From NCBI GenBank assembly GCA_030063045.1, contig JAQSEB010000201.1, positions 558,001-622,000 of the forward strand: DNA of 64,000 nt. The letters are read 5' to 3'. A program made the translations under genes and the position numbers. Below the pieces are notes generated by a model. It was given only the letters and a program-made list of their open reading frames with translations. It ran no database searches and had not been told where the DNA came from. The stretch comes from Pratylenchus scribneri. Taxonomy: Eukaryota > Nematoda > Chromadorea > Rhabditida > Pratylenchidae. Positions 14,086 through 26,700 of this stretch are shown piece after piece (the stretch's first letter is position 1; each line of letters begins with the position of its first letter).

Positions 14086-17000
14086 ATGAGTGTGAACACA
14101 CATTGGCTCTGGAACCCGGAGGATTTGGAGAATACCCCGTCGGTTCGGGCAGGCATAACCGTGGAACAGGAGAACAGACATAGAAGAGAGGGCATCCGAA
14201 TGATCAAAGAGATTGGCAAAGCAATTGGCTTGTCGGTTTAATTAAAAAGTTTTATAATTAAAACAAATCAAAAGAGAATGTTTCGATCCTGAATCATTCT
14301 TTTGTCATTCATAACTCATTGAAGAAACCTAGTATTTGAGAAAGTGGTATGAGATTCGAAAGACATTAAAAAATCCTATAAAAATAAGTCGAAATAAAGA
14401 AAATTAAGAACTTGGGCTTGGCTAGATTGTTTATTTCGACTCTACTTCAATAAAAGGAAGCAACCAATCCAAAAAGAGCGATATAGGATATCCTATACCA
14501 TGTAAAGATCTAATCCTATAAATATTATGGCTTTTCTTTCATAAAATTAGGGTTCATTATACAATCAAAGATTTGTACTGGATTTCATAAGCGTAGAGGA
14601 CATTAAGCTTTCCAGTGATATATAGCTTTATTTCTTGGAATATCAATAAATTAATGGCCTAGGACAGCACACAGCACTCAAAGATCTACTACAATTGGTG
14701 TTTGCAAGATTGTAGCTTTCTCGCTACCGCTAATGTAAGCTATTTTAAAAAGAATGACCTGGGACAGTACTGAACTCTCCTCTATCATTTATATTGGCCT
14801 ATTATTTTTGATAAGGGCACAATAGCTCCATTGTCCATTCTATTTTTCCATTTAATATTAAAACAGATTTTTCATTTATTCAAATTTTTAATAGGAAAAC
14901 GAATCCAACATTGGCCACTGCTTGCGTTTTCTTCCATCGCTTTTACATGTTCAATTCGTTCAGCGATTATCCATCACATGTAAGCCATCAAAGAATTGGG
15001 GCTAAAAAAGCATGTTCTGCCTAATTTGGAAATGTTATACATGAATATTGGCACAATCATTTTGTAAAATTTGTACCATTCTTTGTAAGACCATCAATGC
15101 CAACATTTACCGTGTATATGTCATATATAAAAATGTGGATATTTGGCATACCATGATTGTCAAATATCACTTAAATGAATTCAAATTTGTTTTAAGCATC
15201 CAAAATCCTATAAAAAATATTTTATAAAAACTACTATTCTGTTATTGGTAAGTAAAATCCAAAAGCATAGCCCACTAAAACTATCGAAAATAATAAAAAA
15301 TATAAAAAATTTCTGCAGATGATGGCCTTGGCTTGTCTATTTTTAGCCGGTAAAGTTGAGGAAACACCAAAAAAGTGCAAAGATTTGGTGCAGCATGGCA
15401 AAGAGAAATATCCAAAACAATTCGGCAACAAAAATCCATTGGTTTCCAATTTTTGTATTTGAGCAAAATTAATTCTTTCCACATTAATTTTAGGATGAAT
15501 TAATTTTGTTGGAACGAATTTTGCTGCAAACAATTCGATTTGATCTTCATGTTGAACATCCAGTATGAATACTATTTTTTTGAATTATAATTTATTGAAT
15601 ATTGCGAATTGGGCTAATCCCTTGATTAGTTTTAGTGCTAGGCTAGTTAATTTTTTAATAAAAAATTCCTAGTTTAATTCTGAGATATGAGAGAATTAGT
15701 TCATTTGATTTGAAGTGCCATTTTCTTTGTCCAAAAATCGCATTCTTTTGTACACAAATCAGTTTTTGTTGGATAACTTTTTAGTGTTTTATCTTAAACC
15801 ACCAAATAATATATCCATTTTATAGAGCTCATCGAGACGCGTCGATTGATATATTATAGTTTGTTGGAGTTTGACCAAAATTCAAAGTATTAAATCGTTT
15901 AAACCAATTTTGGTTTTTGACCAAACCCCAACAAACTTATACATCAATCGACGCTACTTGATGAGCTCTATAAAATGGGTAAAAGTTTTGGGAGCCTAGG
16001 ATCAATCACTAACAAGCTATTAAGCTTTTGGCAAAAGAATCCGATTTCTCGACGAAAGTACCTGAATCTCCCGGAAAAAAACCGCACCCGTATAGCCTCC
16101 TAGATTTAAATTTTCTTACTGACTATTGAATAAAAGAATGATTCAGGTACTGGAAAGATCATTATTTTATTTTAACAATCCCGATTCCCGACTCTATTAT
16201 TAATAGTAGAAAATTAAAAATGGTCAAAATATATTAATACAATAAAAATAAAATAAATAAACTCTATAAAATTAAGTACGATTTTTTGGTGCAATATGCG
16301 AAAGGCTTTCGCCTGGACAAGGAATATATGAATAGAATTGTGACAAATGCATGGACTTTCATCAACGATTCGTTGGCCACAAATCTTTGTCTTCTTTGGG
16401 AGCCTGAAGTGATTGGTGAATAAATAAAATTTAGTGAAAAATGCGGATAATTAATTTATTTTTCCAGCCATTGCCCTCCTTTATATGGCATTTAAAATGG
16501 CCCAAATGCATGATGACCCCGACGGGGAACAGGCAAAAATAGGCACCGATTCGGATTGGTGGGATATTGTGAGTATTTTTTATAATCTTAAAGTCTTAAA
16601 CTATGATTTGATTATAATTAGAGATCGGACAAGCACCTCGGGCGGAATTCCTGAAAATACCCATCCTCGATTTTTTCCCGACTCAAAAATATCGGTTTTC
16701 GGGAATTTTAATATATTTGATAGATTTTACTTATTAGTCTAAAAACAACATTTTAAAATTTTTCATTGGAAAAATTTGAATGAAAAATGCTCGTTTTTAG
16801 CAATTGGTCGGGAATTTTTCGGGAATTCCTATTACGACTTTCCCAAAAATTTAGGAATTCTTCAGTCCGGATCCCGTTCGATAATTCCTGACAATTCCCA
16901 TATCCGAATTTTCCCGAACGGGAGAATCCAGTCACTCCCGATCTCTATTAATAATTATCGATATTTTCAATAAATTTGGCATAAATTTTAAACTCACTTC

Positions 17001-17221
17001 CTTCAATTAATTATATGTAATTAACATTTTTTCAGCATGTCCAAAATTTGACGGTCTCAATGATGGAGGACATTTGCCATAAAGTAAGTTTCAAAAAAAT
17101 TATTAATAACATAAAAATTTCGATACATTTTTTTGATATTGAAATTTTTCAGGTGCTTGACTGTTTAAGTGATGAGCCCAACAATTCATCGGCAACATCA
17201 ATGGCAACAATTGGCCAATAA
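14086..17221 (+). CDS. ccnk-1: Cyclin K
   Basis: Partner of the transcription kinases CDK12/CDK13, which phosphorylate the RNA polymerase II tail. Exons: 14086-14235, about 14895-14979, 15319-15441, 15494-15562, 16277-16415, 16468-16568, 17036-17083, 17153-17221. First cyclin fold: [30 protein letters not shown], then [17 protein letters not shown] and [20 protein letters not shown]. Second fold: [40 protein letters not shown] and [19 protein letters not shown]. These follow human cyclin K closely. The protein (about 260 residues) stops soon after the second fold and lacks the proline-rich tail of vertebrate cyclin K. The junction of exons 1 and 2 is one base out of frame with the obvious splice sites and is unresolved. 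Two mobile elements sit in introns 4 and 6. Confidence 0.93.
15735..16075. mobile_element. Inverted-repeat element, GACGCGTCGATTGAT family, copy 2
   Basis: Lies in cyclin K intron 4. CATCGAGACGCGTCGATTGA near 15828 pairs with CATCAATCGACGCTACTTGA near 15945; GTTTGTTGGAGTTTGACC pairs with CCAAACCCCAACAAAC. The outer text TTTTTGTTGGATAACTTTTT matches the other copies. Non-coding. Confidence 0.75.
16620..16946. mobile_element. AGAG-ended inverted-repeat element with GGGAATT arrays
   Basis: Lies in cyclin K intron 6. Begins AGAGATCGG and ends CCGATCTCT, an exact 9-base terminal inverted repeat. The interior near both ends is made of degenerate short blocks such as TCGGGAATTTT and CGGGAATTCC. Flanks GATTATAATT (16610-16619) and ATTAATAATT (16947-16956) agree at 7 of 10 positions, a weak target duplication because the site is all A and T. 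Confidence 0.7.
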
Positions 17222-18469
17222 TTGGATGGAATTTAATTAATTTTAAGTTATAATGATAATGAGAGGAATAATTTTAATCTTTGAATTATTTATTTCCTAT
17301 TTTGTAATATTTTTATTAATAATTTGTTAATTAAATTTTCGATGAACTTTAATAATGATTTATAATTAATCACATTTTTCGTGTAATATTTTGGTGGAAA
17401 GTATGGGATATCTCATCATATGGGATGAAGTGGTGGTGGGACCATTCTTTTGACTATAGCTCATCACTGAAATTAAAGCCAAATTATTCGTGTTATACCA
17501 TTTCAAAACCCAAAGTAGCCTCTACAATTTAATGTTTTTATATTTTATCAAATTCATCATAATCATCATAGAGATCGGCATCAAAGATCGGGGCAATCCC
17601 TACAGCTGCTGCTGGAATGGGTTCACAAGAACCGGTGGGGGCCGGTTCATCCCCGCCGTTTCATCGCCAGCCACTTTTGACGGGTCATAACTCAGCAAAG
17701 AAGAAAAAACCGTTAGAGCCAATCTTGGTGTCATTGGATAGAGCTATTCAAGCTCTATCGAATAGTGGATAAAACTTTTTTGATAAATGAAAATTTAAGT
17801 GACTTAAAGTCGAAAAACTGAATAAAAGTCGCTTTTTCTTACTTAGAAGCTTGTAATTAAGAGGATATTTTACTTTTCATAAATTGCTATATTTAATAGA
17901 GTTTGATTAGCTATATTCAATGATACAAAGATTGTCTCAAATGGTAAAAATGAAAATTTATCACTTTGCTGAAATAAAAAGGATTATTTGTAGGAAAAGG
18001 AAGGAAATTGTTAGGAAAAAATGAATACATTTAAATCCAAATTTTTGGTTGAAAAGAGCAAAAGAATTTTTCACAACTCGGAAAATTTTCGCAACCGGAA
18101 ATTGTGGCAATCGAAACCGTAATTCCTAAATGCAGTTTCACGCCAGAGGATAAAGCATAGAATTTGACAGTTGTTTTAGGCCATCTTTATTCCTTTTTTT
18201 GAAAAATTTACAAGTTCAATCAATTTTGAGGAATTCAGCATTAAAAGAAAAAAGGGCCATCAGCAGCAGAATTTTATCTCATCCAAATTGATATAACATT
18301 TTTTAATAAAATTTTTATCGTATTCTTTAAAATTAATAAGCATTTTATCCATCCATAATCATTCATTAGGATAAAATAAAATGGATATATTTAATACTGT
18401 TCATCATTTACATATCATCTTCATTCATTCCTTCATTCAATTCAATCCAATTAATTCATTTTGCGCTGC
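17222..18469. other. Spacer between convergent genes, with a solo element end
   Basis: Holds the cyclin K 3' end and the 3' end of the minus-strand cysteine-rich peptide gene. A fragment at 17573-17700 starts AGAGATCGGCATC with GATCGG repeated, then runs through a GC-rich block (GGGGGCCGGTTC). It looks like one end of an element related to that at 16620, without a recognisable partner end. No gene seen. Confidence 0.4.
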
Positions 18470-18887
18470 TTATTGTGCAGGGCCATCGCTCGGATTGGCA
18501 CCGCTTAATATATTATTCAATTTCGGCGCGCTGCAACAGTCTTTGCATGTTTTGCTATGCTTGCAGCCTTTGTCCTTGCATTCGGCTCCATTTGAACAGG
18601 TGCATGGTTGGCATGAGCCAGCACTGTTATTTATAAATATTTGGTAAAATATTTTCATAAAAATTATATTTTAATTAATCAGTGTCTTTTATTCTTCTTA
18701 TTAAAAGCGAAATTGCCTTACTTTTTAATAGAAATATATTCATTTATTAAAAATTTAAATATTCTTTTTTTTAATTGAATATTACTCACTCGACACCGAA
18801 TTGGAAAACGGCAATGTCAACCAATACAATGACCAACAAAAGAAGAGGCAAAATTTGCACTTTTTGGCGATTGATTGTTGCTACCAT
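18470..18887 (-). CDS. Small secreted cysteine-rich peptide
   Basis: Two minus-strand exons (18887-18790 and 18623-18470) join across a GT-AG intron in frame and give 83 residues. Residues 1 to about 33 are a signal sequence (hydrophobic core LPLLLLVIVLVDIAVF) with a likely cleavage near VDAGS. The mature part has eight cysteines within about 30 residues (SCQPCTC, AEC, KGC, KTC, KDCC), rich in lysine, then a short tail ending GANPSDGPAQ. The spacing is metallothionein-like or disulfide-knot-like, but no family was recognised. In a plant-parasitic nematode such a peptide is a candidate secreted effector or antimicrobial; that is inference. Confidence 0.75.
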
Positions 18888-19798
18888 TTTTTGAGTATTT
18901 TTATTTTAATTTAATGAATGAAATTGTTTTGAATTGTGAATTAATTGAATTTGATGGCATTTTCCATCCCATTTTATAGTCAAATTTATGCACTTTTTTA
19001 TTTGTCCAATTTTGAATTTCATTCGCCCTAAATTTAAATTCCAGACAAATTATGTTGCAAAAGAAAGATGAATAAATATTAAATATTTTATTTTAGAAAT
19101 CATATGAAATTTTCTCAAATGAAATAATTTATAAAACACTAAATTTGGATAGCTAAGAGAAATTAATTAGAACAGAGGGGGATTTCGAGACATTGCATCA
19201 ATTACTTTTTATTATAAATTTAATTAATGAAAAAATGCAAAAAAATATTAGTAAAAAAAAATTATAGCTGATATCTAATGGAATCAATTCTCCTAATTTG
19301 AATTCATTTTTTAATCTCATTATGGATGTTTTAAATTGAATATACAAAATTTTCACCACAAGTCGTAATTTTTGAATAAAATATATCTCTCAAATTACAA
19401 ATCGAATGGAAAATAATTAATTAATTATAAAAAAATAAATAAATCTAATATAAATCATTGATAGGGAAATTGACTGACCGAATATCTATGTAATGGAATT
19501 GGTAACATTGGGAATTATGCCTTTTTCCTGAATTTTATTTGGCCAAAAATGGATGAGAATGAATTCGCTAAAAATCCTTAAAATCTCGATTCCGGACATT
19601 TTGTCAAAAAATATTATATATATAAAGATGGGATTGTGAATGGCAAACATGGCCCATTACAATCGATTGTATTGTAACACCACCCACGGTTAATCGGTTA
19701 TTATTATTATCCCAGACCAATTCAAGAGCCGTAGAGCTAATTTAAAATGAATTACTTACTATGTATAATATTTAAATGTACAAATTAAACACATCATT
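18888..19798. other. Spacer, no gene recognised
   Basis: AT-rich. Should hold the promoter of the cysteine-rich peptide gene above 18887 and the 3' end of the serpentine receptor below 19799. Nothing else could be supported. Confidence 0.35.
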
Positions 19799-20044
19799 TT
19801 AAATTTGTATATTTGCCTGTGCAACAACAATCGAACCAATTTTCACTTTTCTGAACATTTTCAGCAGAGCATCCCTATAGGGTTTGTTGGTCAAAATGGT
19901 GATCAATGGATTCAGAACTGGAGGCCAATACTCAATGAGATTCAAAAAAGCATCTATGTTAGGAATAGCATTTGTAACAATAATATAAATGCAATGAAAA
20001 ACAAATAACACTTCTATTATCTGCATGGATACTGGCAAAATTGC
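19799..20044 (-). CDS. Serpentine chemoreceptor-like GPCR, last exon only
   Basis: A minus-strand exon with an AG acceptor at 20046-20045 runs to a stop at 19799. It encodes a hydrophobic helix (QIIEVLFVFHCIYIIVTNAI) and then PVLNPLITILTNKPYRDALL, the helix 7 NP(L/I)IT...PYR signature of nematode serpentine receptors, followed by a short basic tail (KMFRKVKIGS). The upstream exons carrying helices 1-5 were not found between here and 21231, so this is either a partial gene with diverged upstream exons or a remnant. The subfamily cannot be decided. Confidence 0.65.
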   Translation of the reverse strand, partial: AILPVSMQIIEVLFVFHCIYIIVTNAIPNIDAFLNLIEYWPPVLNPLITILTNKPYRDALLKMFRKVKIGSIVVAQANIQI

Positions 20045-21231
20045 CTGAAAATTTTTTTAAATGGTTTATGTAAAAAATATCATTACAAAATTAAAATAAA
20101 ATGAGCCCAAAATCTCTTCGATATTTGACCCTACTAAACTATTTTTGCCTGGGTCACTTCATCATAAACTTTGTTGGTCGCGTTACTCGTAAAACAGCCC
20201 ATTATTATAACAATTTACTAAAATAATTTATGACAAAAATTATTAAAATTATGATGAGTGTGTATCGCAAATATTAGGACAATACGGAATACAGTAAAAA
20301 GGAACAGTATTTTTAATTTAGCACAGAGGTCCGATCAAAAAATTTTCAAATTCAGATAAAAGTTTTTTCATAAAATTAAATTTTGGGGTAAAAATTCAGA
20401 CATTTTGAAAAATGCTTATAAAACAAAGAAAACATATTAAATTTTTTACACTTCTCATTTTCTATTATTTTTATGCTTCAAACGAAAGTTTTAAGAAAAA
20501 ATGGTTGCGTGCCTTCCAGCAGAACAAATTCCCGAATTCCTCTCTCGTTGTTTAATGTCAGCAACAGACGGTCCCCAGCGGCCACAGGGCACTCAATCGA
20601 TACACTCTCTAGTTGACATGACAACATATTTCATTCTTTTTTTTTCACTTCAAAATTATAAGAAATATATGAAAAATATTGGAAAGCTTATCAGCTTCCT
20701 TACATCATCAAAACTAATATTTGGGCTCATTTGGGTTGTCACGGTCAACCCATTATTCAACATTTTAATTCATATAGACCTAGACCTCTGACTAATCCTA
20801 CTAAATAAAAACGTTAGTTTAAAATCGGTTTAATACCTTTGTGCATTTTCGCCGCTCATATTTTGAGAAAATGCCTAGTCGAATGAGCCCAAAATCATTT
20901 CTTGATGATATCTAAAATTGAGATTATTTCCTATAATTGAAAAAATTCATTTTTTATTCACATTTTCCACATTTTTCAGTAAAATAAATTAAACACATTA
21001 GTGCATAATACAAGACATTGAATAATGGCAATATTCAATTCTAACTTCAGCAGAAAGGTTTTATTTCTATTATAAATAAATATAAAATTAAGTACCTTCA
21101 AAAGTGACTTTTTTATTATTATTATTATAGCCGATTTGAAGATTTAGCCAATATAGAATATAGTTTAAAAGGGCCTTAAAATCCATGAAAAACTGTTGAA
21201 AATTCCCGTTCAATATTTTTGATTTTTATAG
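20045..21231. other. Region without a resolved gene
   Basis: Should contain upstream exons of the minus-strand serpentine receptor and the missing first exon of the plus-strand four-helix gene. A GC-rich patch at 20500-20620 is open on both strands without recognisable similarity. An open frame at 20651-20791 (plus) encodes a hydrophobic stretch (SKLIFGLIWVVTVNPLFNIL) that could be a membrane segment, but I could not splice it to either gene. Confidence 0.35.
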
Positions 21232-22795
21232 GCTGTCCTCATTTTCTCATTGCTTGCTGCCAGTTTGCATATAATTCAAACTTTTGCCACCCAAATGCCT
21301 CCAAATATTGGTCCAACTGTGCGCACAATGAATTATGTTGTGAGCTAATTTTATATTTGATCGGGCAAATGTAAAGAAGTGTGGTCCCGCTGGATTTTTA
21401 TTTTACAAATAAAATAATCATATTTTTAGGGGTAGTTTGATGCGCTGAACACGAACCTGAGTTCGGATTTTTGATATCTTACAATCTTGGTTAGATAATG
21501 CCAACTTTTACCATGATAAAGCAAAGGGGGAACCAAGGGCATTTTTGGTGGAAAAATTTTGTAGGGCCAATATATAGCTCAATCGACGCAGCTCATCGAG
21601 AGGAATCGAATGGTATCAATTTTATTTCATAATATTGCGTTTCGTTCGAGTTAGAGGTCCAAATACCCTACCAAGACAAAATTTGTTTCGGCCATAACTT
21701 GCCAATAATTGAATATTATCTCATAAAAATAGTACCATTCGATTCCTCTCGATGAGCTGCGTCGATTGAGCTATATATTGGCCCTAAAAAATATTTCCAC
21801 CAAAAATGCCCTTGGTCCCCCTTTGCTTTATCATGGTAAAAGTTGGCATTATCTAACCAAGATTGTAAGATATCAAAAATCCGAACTCAGGTTCGTGTTC
21901 AGCGCATCAAACTACCCCTAAAAATATGATTATTTTATTTGTAAAATAAAAATCCAGCGGGACAACACTTCTTTACGTTTGCCTTTGATCGATCATTTAT
22001 CAATTCCAAATTGAGTTGTATTTTATTATCGTAAAAATCTAAATTTTTGAGCACAAATTCCACAACATTTATCTTCAATTATTAGATCAATTTTCTACAA
22101 GTTCTCTTGTATCTGTCCCTTTTTGTTGCCGTGAAAAAACGCAATCCACGCTTTTATTTGCCCTATTTGGTTATACAGGTGGTGAAAATATAATTAATTT
22201 TATCAAAAGAAAATTTTCTTCCCTTAGGCTATTGAACTACTTTTTTTGGCATTAATGATTGTAGCATTCACCGGACTGTTGATTACCGCTCCCCAATCAT
22301 GGATTGATAAGATAAACAAAGAGCATCCAGAATATGAAATGACAAAAGAAAGTAAGCAAAAAAAATTTGGAAGGAAAAACATATTTTTGCTAAAAAATCA
22401 AAATTTATGGCCATAGGAATTTAAAAGTTAATTTTTAACTTTGTTCAAACAGCAAAATTTCTGCTTAAGCATCAGTAGATTTAGGCCAAAATTTTAGCCA
22501 TTAGTTCTAGTAAGAATTGATCTGCTTTAACGAAGAGTTTTAAACAAAAATTATTTTTAAATTTAATTTTTATCTAAAGAGAGAGCTAACTTATAAAAAC
22601 TATTCTTCATTTTTCATTCTTTAAAGTTTTGTTTTCTTTAATTTCACAGAATTCCGTTTCATCATTGGCATTACTTACATTACACTCACTTTTGGAATTA
22701 CTCTGCTTGGATTCTTCTACGCAGTTGTTTTTTGCATTTACAAAGAGGATAAGCAAACTCCTCTGCAGCATACGAAACTTTTGGAGGATCAATAA
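21232..22795 (+). CDS. Four-helix membrane protein (LAPTM-like topology), 5' end missing
   Basis: Four exons keep frame: 21232-21339, 22086-22178, 22228-22351 and 22650-22795 (156 residues to the stop). Membrane segments: AVLIFSLLAASLHIIQTFA; INFLQVLLYLSLFVAV followed by KKRNPRFYLPYLVIQ; AIELLFLALMIVAFTGLLI; and FRFIIGITYITLTFGITLLG with FFYAVVFCIY. The C-terminal tail KEDKQTPLQHTKLLEDQ is hydrophilic. The helix spacing and the basic NPxFYLPYL loop resemble small four-helix lysosomal or endosomal membrane proteins of invertebrates. Family assignment is by topology only. No start codon exon was found. The first intron contains a 620-base palindromic element. Confidence 0.7.
21364..21987. mobile_element. 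Large palindromic (foldback) element
   Basis: Two arms of about 265 bases are near-perfect inverted copies around a short centre. For example GTCCCGCTGGATTTTTATTT near 21393 is mirrored near 21960, TTGGTTAGATAATGCCAACT near 21487 near 21855, and CTCAATCGACGCAGCTCATC near 21580 near 21765. The few differences (one base in GGGGGAACC against GGGGGACC, and some in AATTTTGTAGGG) show that both arms were actually read. No coding capacity. It sits in the first known intron of the four-helix gene. Confidence 0.85.
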
Positions 22796-23780
22796 GAAAA
22801 TTTTGGAAATTTTATAAATTACAGCTTACAGACAACCTTTTATAGATTAATTAATTCAAACTCAATCGAAGTATGTAAAATAAAAATTGAGATAGCTATT
22901 TATTTAGTTATATTGGATTTCTAAGCAAATAAATTCTTTATTATTCAAATTTCCTTCTTAGAAGTGGGTATAATTTTGAAGGAATTTACATGAGAATCAA
23001 ATACTTTTCTGCTGATAATGATTTCAAATTCAAAATGACATTCATTCCATACTTTCTAATGGGAAAAATCCGGAAATTCGCCGATATTTGGCCGAGGAAT
23101 TGGCATCAAAAAGGCGGCGGTAATTGTGGAAATTGATCCAACCAATTTGGCATAATCTGCTTGGGCAAATCCAATATTTGTTGGAAGATGGTTCAAACAT
23201 TTCCATCTTTTGCACTTCCCATAAAATTTTTAATTCAATCTCAAATTTCCATTTTTGTTCCAATTCATTCGGCATAATTATTTTTTTTTAAAATGCTTTA
23301 ATATTTTTTCGACATTCTTGAGATAATTGTGATCCCCATGTCCGTTTAAATACCTTATTTAGACCATAAATTTAAATTTGATCAAGAGTCCACAGAAATA
23401 AATCTTTACTTTGCGTCCTAATCCAAACTATTCTGCTTAACATTAATTGTTGGTCAGAAATTTTAACTTTTTACATCTTCAAATATTCTTTTTTGCACAC
23501 ATTTTCAATATTATTCATCAATTTAGCTGAATGAAAAATATAGTATTACTGGGTGAGAAAAAAACTAAAAAAAATAAATGGTGATGTTGAGATGAATAAT
23601 ATGACTAATAATAAATGGATAATTCATAAAATATTAAAATAATTTCCCATGACAAATTCATTTTTAATATTTACTTGATTATATATTCACCAAATTTATT
23701 CATTTTAAATATTATTATTTTTATAGTTTTTTTGAAAATTAAATAAAAAAAATCCATAATAAAGCAGCTAGACTGCCCAA
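22796..23780. other. Spacer between the four-helix gene and the astacin gene
   Basis: Contains a less AT-rich patch at 23042-23275 that is open on the minus strand in two frames (one reads SRLCQIGWINFHNYRR, the other YAKLVGSISTITAAF). It might be a decayed exon, but nothing was recognised. The remainder is AT-rich and should hold the astacin promoter. Confidence 0.35.
22879..22884 (+). terminator. Poly(A) signal of the four-helix membrane gene
   Basis: AATAAA about 85 bases after the stop codon. Confidence 0.45.
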
Positions 23781-26700
23781 ATGGGTGGCCTGCTATTTCC
23801 CCGTTACATATTCATTGTTCTTGTATGTCTTTGTTTTGGTGTTCTCTACAAATATAATGGATTTGTTTCTGCTGCGGAATTCAATCGAAATTGGTTAGTT
23901 TTATGCAGAATATTTTTAATAAATACTTTGATAAATTTTTTACAAAATTTATAATTTTGTCATTCAATTACAGGTTCCATTCATTGCCAACAACAACAAA
24001 TTTGCGCTCAACCCGAGTGAAATTATTTAGCACATTGGAACAAGAATTGCCTCCCGTCGGCAAAGGTGAAATGGTTGTACCAATTTTTCGTTTGGATTTT
24101 GGACGAATTGATTTCCGATTTAAAAAATGCAATCAAACTAAATACAATGAAATCTTAACCAATGGGTACCGGTATTGCGGGCGCAGATGTGAGCCGGGTG
24201 TGAATGAGTTGCATTGTTTGGAGGAGCGAGAAAAATGTCGAAAAAATATAGAAGAAAATGCAGAGAAATCGTGTTTACCCAACAACACTGGGTGCCAAAA
24301 GTTAGTTTAAAATAATTAAATTATAAAAATATTTAAAATAAAGAATAATGAATAGGAAAAAATTAAAATAAATTTACAGTCGATATTTTTTAAATATTTT
24401 ATCAGGCATATTTTAAATAATTCATTTTAGTGAAGAGAGCACTATTTTCCTGTTCATTTGCTGGGACAGTCTCTTTGAAGGACGCAATGGATTTGTTTAT
24501 CCTCAATTTTATGTGCGTTTTTATATTTTCATTCATTAATTAATAACATTTTCATTGACATAGGTCAATAATGAAGATGAGGGAACAAATAGTGTTGCCA
24601 AAGTTTGCAATATGAAAAAGCAATCAGCATTGGTCAAACATCATGGTATTGGCATTGGCATTTGTTCAGAATATCATGGTGGCAATAAATACACTTCCCA
24701 TATAATTATTCAGACCTCTTATTCATCCAAAAAGTGAGCATGTTTTAAATCATATTCAAAAATATTCGCTTTTTAAGATGAAAATATTATTTTATGAATT
24801 TTAAAAATAATATGAACTAATATATTTTAAGGTATAATTTGGTGCCTGACGAGGACGGTTCGATTGAAATTGCGCTTGTCATTGGCATTGCTGATCAATC
24901 AAATGATTATATGTTTTATACACGTTTATTGAAAAAAGCTAGAAAAAATGGACGAAATGTTGGTACCGAAATTCTGAATGTAGATGAATCAATTCCAAAC
25001 AAACAATTTCAATTGAGCCCCAGAGCATTGAACAAAATGGTGAAGCAGGTTAAATTAAAATAAAAATTATTTAAAAATCCTATAGCAATGCACATTTATT
25101 TGCTGAAAAAATATTAACTTGAGATGAGAAAAATTTTTATAATTAATAGACCATAAATCTGGCTATAAATAAGCATTATCTCATATGTGCTCTCTTCATT
25201 TGAATTATTTAATTTAATATTTAATTCCTTTAAATTCAATTTCTTAATTCCTATTTATTTATTAAATCTCCCATTTGCCCTTTTTTATTCCTGTCAATCA
25301 TCCTATCGTAAACTTCATCCATCCTCATTCCCTTTGGCATTTATTCATTTCCCCTTTATGTTGTAAACCCTTGCTGGCATCTCCCAATTCCCCCCTTTTT
25401 GATGTCCACCAAAAAATCCTTCTGGCGAATATTCTTATTTGTCTCCAATTTCCCCTTTTGCTTCTCCCAATTTCTTGGCCTATTTAATCCCCTCCTTACA
25501 ATCGCCATTATCCTCTTTCCTCCCATTTCCGAGCCCACACTTTGATATTTCAATTGAAGCCACTTTTATATATCTCAATTGAAGTTATTTTATTTATTTG
25601 GAAATAAAACACTTTGGAAAATTGAGTTAAGTTAAAGGGTTTGATAAAAGAACCGGAAGGCTCCGACAGAGCATCATATTTATTATAATCATTATTTCAA
25701 AAATTTGTTAATGAAGACCAAAAATTTATGAAAATTTTTGATATAAAATTTTTGTCATTATTATTTAGAATGCATTGGCATTTGCATTCATGGATATGCA
25801 AGTTGAATATTTGGCCAATGGTTCAATGGTCCGAGAAATTGAATTGGTCTATTCAAAAGAAGATTGTTTCTATTTTGAGGGAATGTTTTATCAAAATGCA
25901 AGCAAAATGGAAACAATAAAATTGCAAAATTGCAAAAAGGTTTCTTGTTATATTTATTTAAAGATATTAAATTATTGTGTTTTGTGTTCAGAAAGAAGAT
26001 GATTATTCTTGTGAAAAACTATTTGAACAAGATTGTGAAAAAATGCGAATATACAAGGAGTGTATTTGTGAGTCGATGTGGCTTTGCCAAAATAAACCAA
26101 TACAATCGGAATTAGAGGTAAGAAAAAGAAAATATGGAAATAAATATTTGGATGAAAAAATTGAAAAAAACAAATAGAGATAAAATAATAAATGACAAAA
26201 ATTAAATGTTTGGCGAACATTTCCGGAAACAAAAAATCAAATGTTTGGCGAACATTTTCCATAAAAAGAAAAACAAATGCTTGGCGACATTTTCTATAAA
26301 AAGGAAAAAATGTTTGGGAAACATTTTTAAGAAAGAAAAAATCAAATATTTGGCGAACATTTTTTATAAAAAGGAAAACAAATTTTTGGCGAAAAATCAA
26401 ATATTTGGCGAACATTTTCCGGAGAGAAAAAACAATTGTTTGTCGAACATTTTCCGGAGAGAAAAAACAATTGTTTGGCGAACATTTTCCGGAAAGAAAA
26501 AAAACAAATGTTTGGCGAACATTTTCCAGAAAGGAAAACAAATATTTGGCGAACATTTTCAGAATTACTATAGGAATTATTTAAAACATATTACCTACTC
26601 TCCTTCACTTTTTAAATCAACCAATTCCCTTTTATAATCTAATCCTTATCATTTTTATTTTGCTTTTTTAATTTAACAAATATATATGATAGGATCGCCG

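Noticed and set aside
15234..15533. Minus-strand open frames of 67-99 codons
   Set aside because: They are the reverse of cyclin K exons 3 and 4, whose plus-strand protein is clearly recognisable.
23042..23275. 77-codon minus-strand open frame
   Set aside because: Two frames are open over the same bases, no domain or splice context was recognised, and it could be chance or a decayed exon.
25275..25553. Open frames in the 720-base intron between astacin exons 5 and 6
   Set aside because: No splice sites or similarity; the flanking exons join in frame across it.
26206..26637. Long open frames on both strands (KCLANIF... and FAKYLFSF...)
   Set aside because: Both arise from the minisatellite inside an astacin intron.
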